Origin: Bacillus sp. OV166
GTDB lineage: Bacteria; Bacillota; Bacilli; Bacillales; Cytobacillaceae
Assembly (NCBI RefSeq): GCF_900177675.1
Contig: NZ_FXWM01000001.1
Location: 2,117,001-2,181,000 of the forward strand
Direction: 5' to 3'
DNA length: 64,000 nucleotides
Shown here piece by piece: positions 63,325 to 64,000 of this stretch. Both the position numbers and the translations under genes were made by a program. Every line of letters starts with the position of its first letter. Position 1 is the stretch's first letter. Under the pieces are notes generated by a model that saw only the letters and a program-made list of their open reading frames with translations, was not told the DNA's origin and did no database searches.

Positions 63325-63405
63325 TTTTTGTCCTCCTTCATTCAAGATAGTCGAATACTCTGGATGTATTGTGTGGGGGCTTGTACTCTCTTCTGAATTT
63401 CCTAC

Positions 63406-63450
63406 GATTATGAAAACCTACTAACATTCTTTTAATAGGTTTTCATAATC
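63406..63450. promoter_or_regulatory. Perfect 15-bp inverted repeat between divergent GntR and hydrolase genes
   Basis: GATTATGAAAACCTA (63406-63420) and TAGGTTTTCATAATC (63436-63450) pair perfectly across 15 bases. No T-run follows. It is either an operator for a dimeric regulator or an RNA hairpin in a leader. Confidence 0.7.
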
Positions 63451-63470
63451 CTCCTATTGTTAAGTATAAA

Positions 63471-63482
63471 TTGTTATACCAA
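63471..63482 (-). promoter_or_regulatory. GntR-type operator copy between GntR and hydrolase genes
   Basis: TTGTTATACCAA is the reverse complement of the TTGGTATAACAA sites at 47331 and 50474. On the minus strand the context CTTTGGTATAACAAT is also shared. It points to autoregulation of the GntR gene and co-control of the gene at 63538. Confidence 0.65.
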
Positions 63483-63537
63483 AGTTACAAGTTTTTTTCA
63501 AAAATTCACTATCTTGAAATAGAAGGAGGGGGATTCT

Positions 63538-64000
63538 TTGTCTTTGATTAATAAAAGCAAAGTGGAAGTTTTTCCTGTGATCGTTCCGGCTTCCAATAAA
63601 TTGAAGAGTTTTAACTTTTTCTTAGTAAAACAGGAGAATTCCATAACGTTAATTGACACCGGATTGAACTCGGATGGCTGCTGGAATGCCTTACAAAAGA
63701 CATTAAGTGATCATGATTATACACTTTCTGATATCAGAGGGATTTTACTAACGCATCATCACACAGACCATATTGGCTTACTCAACCGAATTGCCTCCAT
63801 CCATTCCATTCCAGTATACGCGCATCCTTATGCCATAAAGGTGCTGAAAAGAGACACTGAATATATAAAAATGAGGGTAGATTTTTTCAGGAAGCTGTAC
63901 GAAGAGATGGGATGTGGTGAAATTGGTAAGAAGCAAGCAGCTAATTTACATCATCCAATAATTTTAGATGAGGATAAGAAAATCCATTGCGAAATCCAAG
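63538..64000 (+). CDS. Metallo-beta-lactamase-fold hydrolase (3' truncated by window)
   Basis: The frame opens with TTG after GGAGGGGG and runs out of the window after about 154 codons. It contains SITLIDTGLNSDG and the zinc motif LLTHHHTDHIGLL (HxHxDH). The family covers lactonases, thioesterases and glyoxalase-II-like enzymes. It is divergent from the GntR gene and shares its operator region, so it is probably another member of the island's regulon. It is similar in type, but not a copy, of the enzyme at 56252. Confidence 0.88.
   Translation, partial: MSLINKSKVEVFPVIVPASNKLKSFNFFLVKQENSITLIDTGLNSDGCWNALQKTLSDHDYTLSDIRGILLTHHHTDHIGLLNRIASIHSIPVYAHPYAIKVLKRDTEYIKMRVDFFRKLYEEMGCGEIGKKQAANLHHPIILDEDKKIHCEIQ

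Overview
The window reads as chromosomal DNA of a low-GC, spore-forming-type Bacillaceae bacterium. Supporting signs are strong AGGAGG-type ribosome sites, frequent TTG/GTG starts, cre-like and Fur-box sites of Bacillus type, an odhAB pair, and lipoproteins with Gram-positive lipoboxes. A Neobacillus/Peribacillus-like genus is my guess from overall protein flavour only. No rRNA, tRNA, CRISPR array, phage or intact transposase was seen.

Region 1 (1-27953) is a plant-glycan utilisation locus. A YesM/YesN-type two-component system (5' end cut by the window) precedes a CUT1 sugar ABC importer (lipoprotein plus two permeases, no ATPase) and a YesL-type membrane protein. Intracellular glycosidases follow (GH78, GH30, oversized GH51, GH3), together with a GPH-family symporter and an AraC regulator. 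A LacI regulator then faces an operon encoding a sugar isomerase, a split transketolase, an FGGY kinase and an apiosidase-like hydrolase. That combination fits the isomerase-kinase-transketolase route known for the branched sugar D-apiose. Two sets of repeated operators can be read directly: a GTCG(G/T) direct repeat with 22-bp spacing at two sites in the two-component/ABC part, and a 30-bp motif at three sites in the AraC-controlled part.

Region 2 (28143-33433) is core metabolism: a LysR regulator divergent from odhA-odhB (2-oxoglutarate dehydrogenase E1 and E2). Region 3 (33642-40622) holds an AraC regulator and a siderophore-type iron ABC importer, divergent from a cargo of two broken genes. 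One is a PD-(D/E)XK nuclease-like gene split by a perfect 7-bp tandem duplication. The other is a ferredoxin/flavodoxin-NADP reductase frameshifted in a G run. Three Fur boxes lie in the divergent promoter region. Region 4 (40644-41405) is a scar: a 52-bp-period tandem hairpin repeat followed by remnants of an IclR regulator and an ABC permease that abut each other.

Region 5 (41523-64000) is a catabolic island. It encodes an M29/NicX-like metalloprotein, two near-identical phosphotriesterase-like hydrolases and a third paralogue that has lost nearly all metal ligands. It also has two FAD monooxygenases, a NitT/TauT-type ABC importer, a thiolase-fold protein without the catalytic Cys paired with a DUF35 protein, CocE-type, metallo-beta-lactamase and HSL-type hydrolases, a two-subunit CoA-transferase, an MFS transporter, and LysR and GC-rich GntR regulators. 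A shared operator (TTGGTATAACAA) links the ABC operon, the main catabolic operon and the GntR promoter. The gene set reads as import, ring hydroxylation/cleavage, hydrolysis, CoA activation and C-C cleavage of an unknown, probably (hetero)aromatic compound. Duplicated promoters, a regulator relic and repeat elements suggest it was assembled recently by duplication.
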